From NCBI GenBank assembly GCA_902803245.1, contig CADCPJ010000163.1, positions 1 through 5,843 on the forward strand: DNA of 5,843 nt, given 5' to 3'. Position numbers and translations under genes: made by a program. The notes under the pieces are model-generated. The model made no database searches. It was given only the letters and a program-made list of their open reading frames with translations, and was not told where the DNA came from. Positions 5,021-5,843 of this stretch are shown in pieces; position 1 is the first letter of the stretch, and the number at the start of each line of letters is the position of its first letter. Origin of the DNA: an uncultured Lachnospiraceae bacterium (GTDB taxonomy: Bacteria; Bacillota; Clostridia; Lachnospirales; Lachnospiraceae).

Positions 5021-5843
5021 TTGCTGATAAATGGTGTTATTAATGTGAAAAAAGAGCGGGGCATGACTTCCTTCGGAGTCGTGTCCCGCTTAAGAAAGAT
5101 ATTTGATCAGAAGAAAATCGGTCATACAGGCACGCTCGACCCGGATGCGGTGGGCGTGCTTCCTGTATGCCTGGGGAGAGCTACGCATCTCGTGGAGACG
5201 CTGAGCCGCGGGACGAAGAGCTATGAGGCCGTGCTGCTCTTAGGCGTCTCGACCGACACGCAGGACATCTCGGGAGCGGTCCTTAAGGAGCAGGAAGTGA
5301 CTGTATCCGTGGAAGAGGTCCGCCGGGCCGTCTCTTCCTTTGCCGGGCGGCAGCTCCAGACCCCCCCGATGTACAGCGCTTTAAAGGTCGGGGGAAAGAA
5401 GCTTGTCGATCTCGCCCGGAGAGGGATCGAGGTCGAGAGGAAGGCGAGGGAAGTGGAATTCTCCGAAATAGAGATTCTCGCGGTGGACCTCCCCCGCGTG
5501 TCCTTTAAAGTGACCTGCTCCCATGGCACTTACATCCGCACGCTCTGCAGCGACATCGGGGACAGGCTCGGGTGCGGCGGCTGCATGGAGTCCCTCATCC
5601 GGACGAGGGTAGAGGAGTTTGACATCGGGGACGCCCTGACTCTTGACGAGATCCGCATGAGGGTGGAAGCGGGGGATTTAAGCTTTATCCTCCCGATTGA
5701 CCATTTTTACAGGGAGCTGCCCGCATACACGCTTTGCGGGGAATCCTTAAGGATCGTCTTAAACGGACAGCCCGCAAAAACGAGGGACTTAAGCCCATAT
5801 GTCCCGGGCGATGGCTCCCCCGATCAAAGATCGTGGGCAGAAA
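5021..5843 (+). CDS. truB: tRNA pseudouridine-55 synthase TruB (5' part, cut by window end)
   Basis: TruB isomerises U55 in the T-loop of tRNA. The frame is open from TTG 5021 to the window edge (274 codons; family members are about 290-310 aa, so only the C-terminal end is missing). Motifs: INGVINVKKERGMTS (3-17, motif I), GHTGTLDPDAVGVLPVCLG (34-52) with catalytic Asp at 40, KSYEAVLLLG with Y68 and then STDTQD, QTPPMYSALKVGGKKL, and CSHGTYIRTL (166-175) with R173. The track of conserved residues begins just after the start, so upstream TTG 5021 is preferred over ATG 5063, which lies inside motif I and has no Shine-Dalgarno. ATG 5031 is out of frame. A strong hairpin lies over codons 12-24. 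The last part should be the PUA-like tail; ribF is the expected next gene. Confidence 0.97.
   Translation, partial: MLINGVINVKKERGMTSFGVVSRLRKIFDQKKIGHTGTLDPDAVGVLPVCLGRATHLVETLSRGTKSYEAVLLLGVSTDTQDISGAVLKEQEVTVSVEEVRRAVSSFAGRQLQTPPMYSALKVGGKKLVDLARRGIEVERKAREVEFSEIEILAVDLPRVSFKVTCSHGTYIRTLCSDIGDRLGCGGCMESLIRTRVEEFDIGDALTLDEIRMRVEAGDLSFILPIDHFYRELPAYTLCGESLRIVLNGQPAKTRDLSPYVPGDGSPDQRSWAE
5054..5091 (+). promoter_or_regulatory. Long RNA hairpin inside the truB 5' coding region
   Basis: Bases 5054-5068 pair without interruption to 5077-5091: 15 pairs, of which 12 are Watson-Crick and three are G·U in the + strand RNA (5054/5091, 5061/5084, 5064/5081). The eight-base apex holds TTCG flanked by C and G, a stable tetraloop sequence. 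The stem begins 33 nt after the TTG start. On the minus strand the three wobbles become A·C mismatches, but the minus strand carries CTCTTTTTT (complement of 5048-5056) right after the stem, as an intrinsic terminator would. Paired by hand; function unknown. Confidence 0.6.

Noticed and set aside
5817..5837. Hairpin CGATC-AAA-GATCG with flanking CCC/GGG near the window end
   Set aside because: Eight pairs with one mismatch inside truB coding sequence, no T-tract visible before the window ends; could be revisited with downstream sequence.
1..5843. Mobile elements, CRISPR arrays, tRNA or rRNA genes, toxin or defence genes
   Set aside because: I looked on both strands and saw no transposase, integrase, spaced direct repeats or RNA-gene signatures; nearly all bases belong to a conserved housekeeping operon.

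Overview
The window is a stretch of the conserved bacterial nusA–infB transcription/translation operon, all on the + strand. From left to right it holds the 3' end of a gene that by position is probably ylxR, then ylxQ (L7Ae-family RNA-binding protein), infB (translation initiation factor IF2), rbfA (30S maturation factor), nrnA (DHH/DHHA1 phosphoesterase) and the first 274 codons of truB (tRNA Psi55 synthase), which runs off the right edge. The order infB–rbfA–nrnA–truB, with no ylxP between infB and rbfA, plus GC-rich codon use, an L7Ae-type YlxQ and a very long IF2, suggests a GC-rich member of the Clostridia, probably Lachnospiraceae. That is inferred from gene order and protein flavour, not from a database search.

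Layout. 1-48: tail of the upstream gene, ending in a 15-bp tandem repeat. 71-379: ylxQ. 380-504: a 125-bp gap with two mutually exclusive hairpins and a T-rich tract, a possible attenuator ahead of infB. 505-3696: infB, 1063 aa, whose middle 40% is low complexity: an Ala/Glu/Lys/Pro block, then a Gly/Arg block with RGG repeats. The second IF2_N-like region and the GTPase and tRNA-binding domains follow. 3693-4076: rbfA, overlapping infB by ATGA. 4048-5007: nrnA, overlapping rbfA by 29 nt. 5021-end: truB from a TTG start whose Shine-Dalgarno overlaps the nrnA stop codon. There is no gene-free stretch over 300 bases.

How the genes fit together. The products load initiator tRNA (IF2), mature the 30S subunit (RbfA), bind structured RNA (YlxQ), recycle nanoRNA and pAp (NrnA) and modify tRNA (TruB). 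The tight overlaps from infB onward point to one coupled transcript. I see no new defence, mobile or metabolic system. The signals beyond the housekeeping genes are a 15-bp hairpin just inside truB (5054-5091) that carries an A6/T6 tract only on the side suiting the minus strand, the leader in front of infB, the bipartite disordered region of IF2, and a clustering of TTAA and TTA-A leucine contexts in truB.
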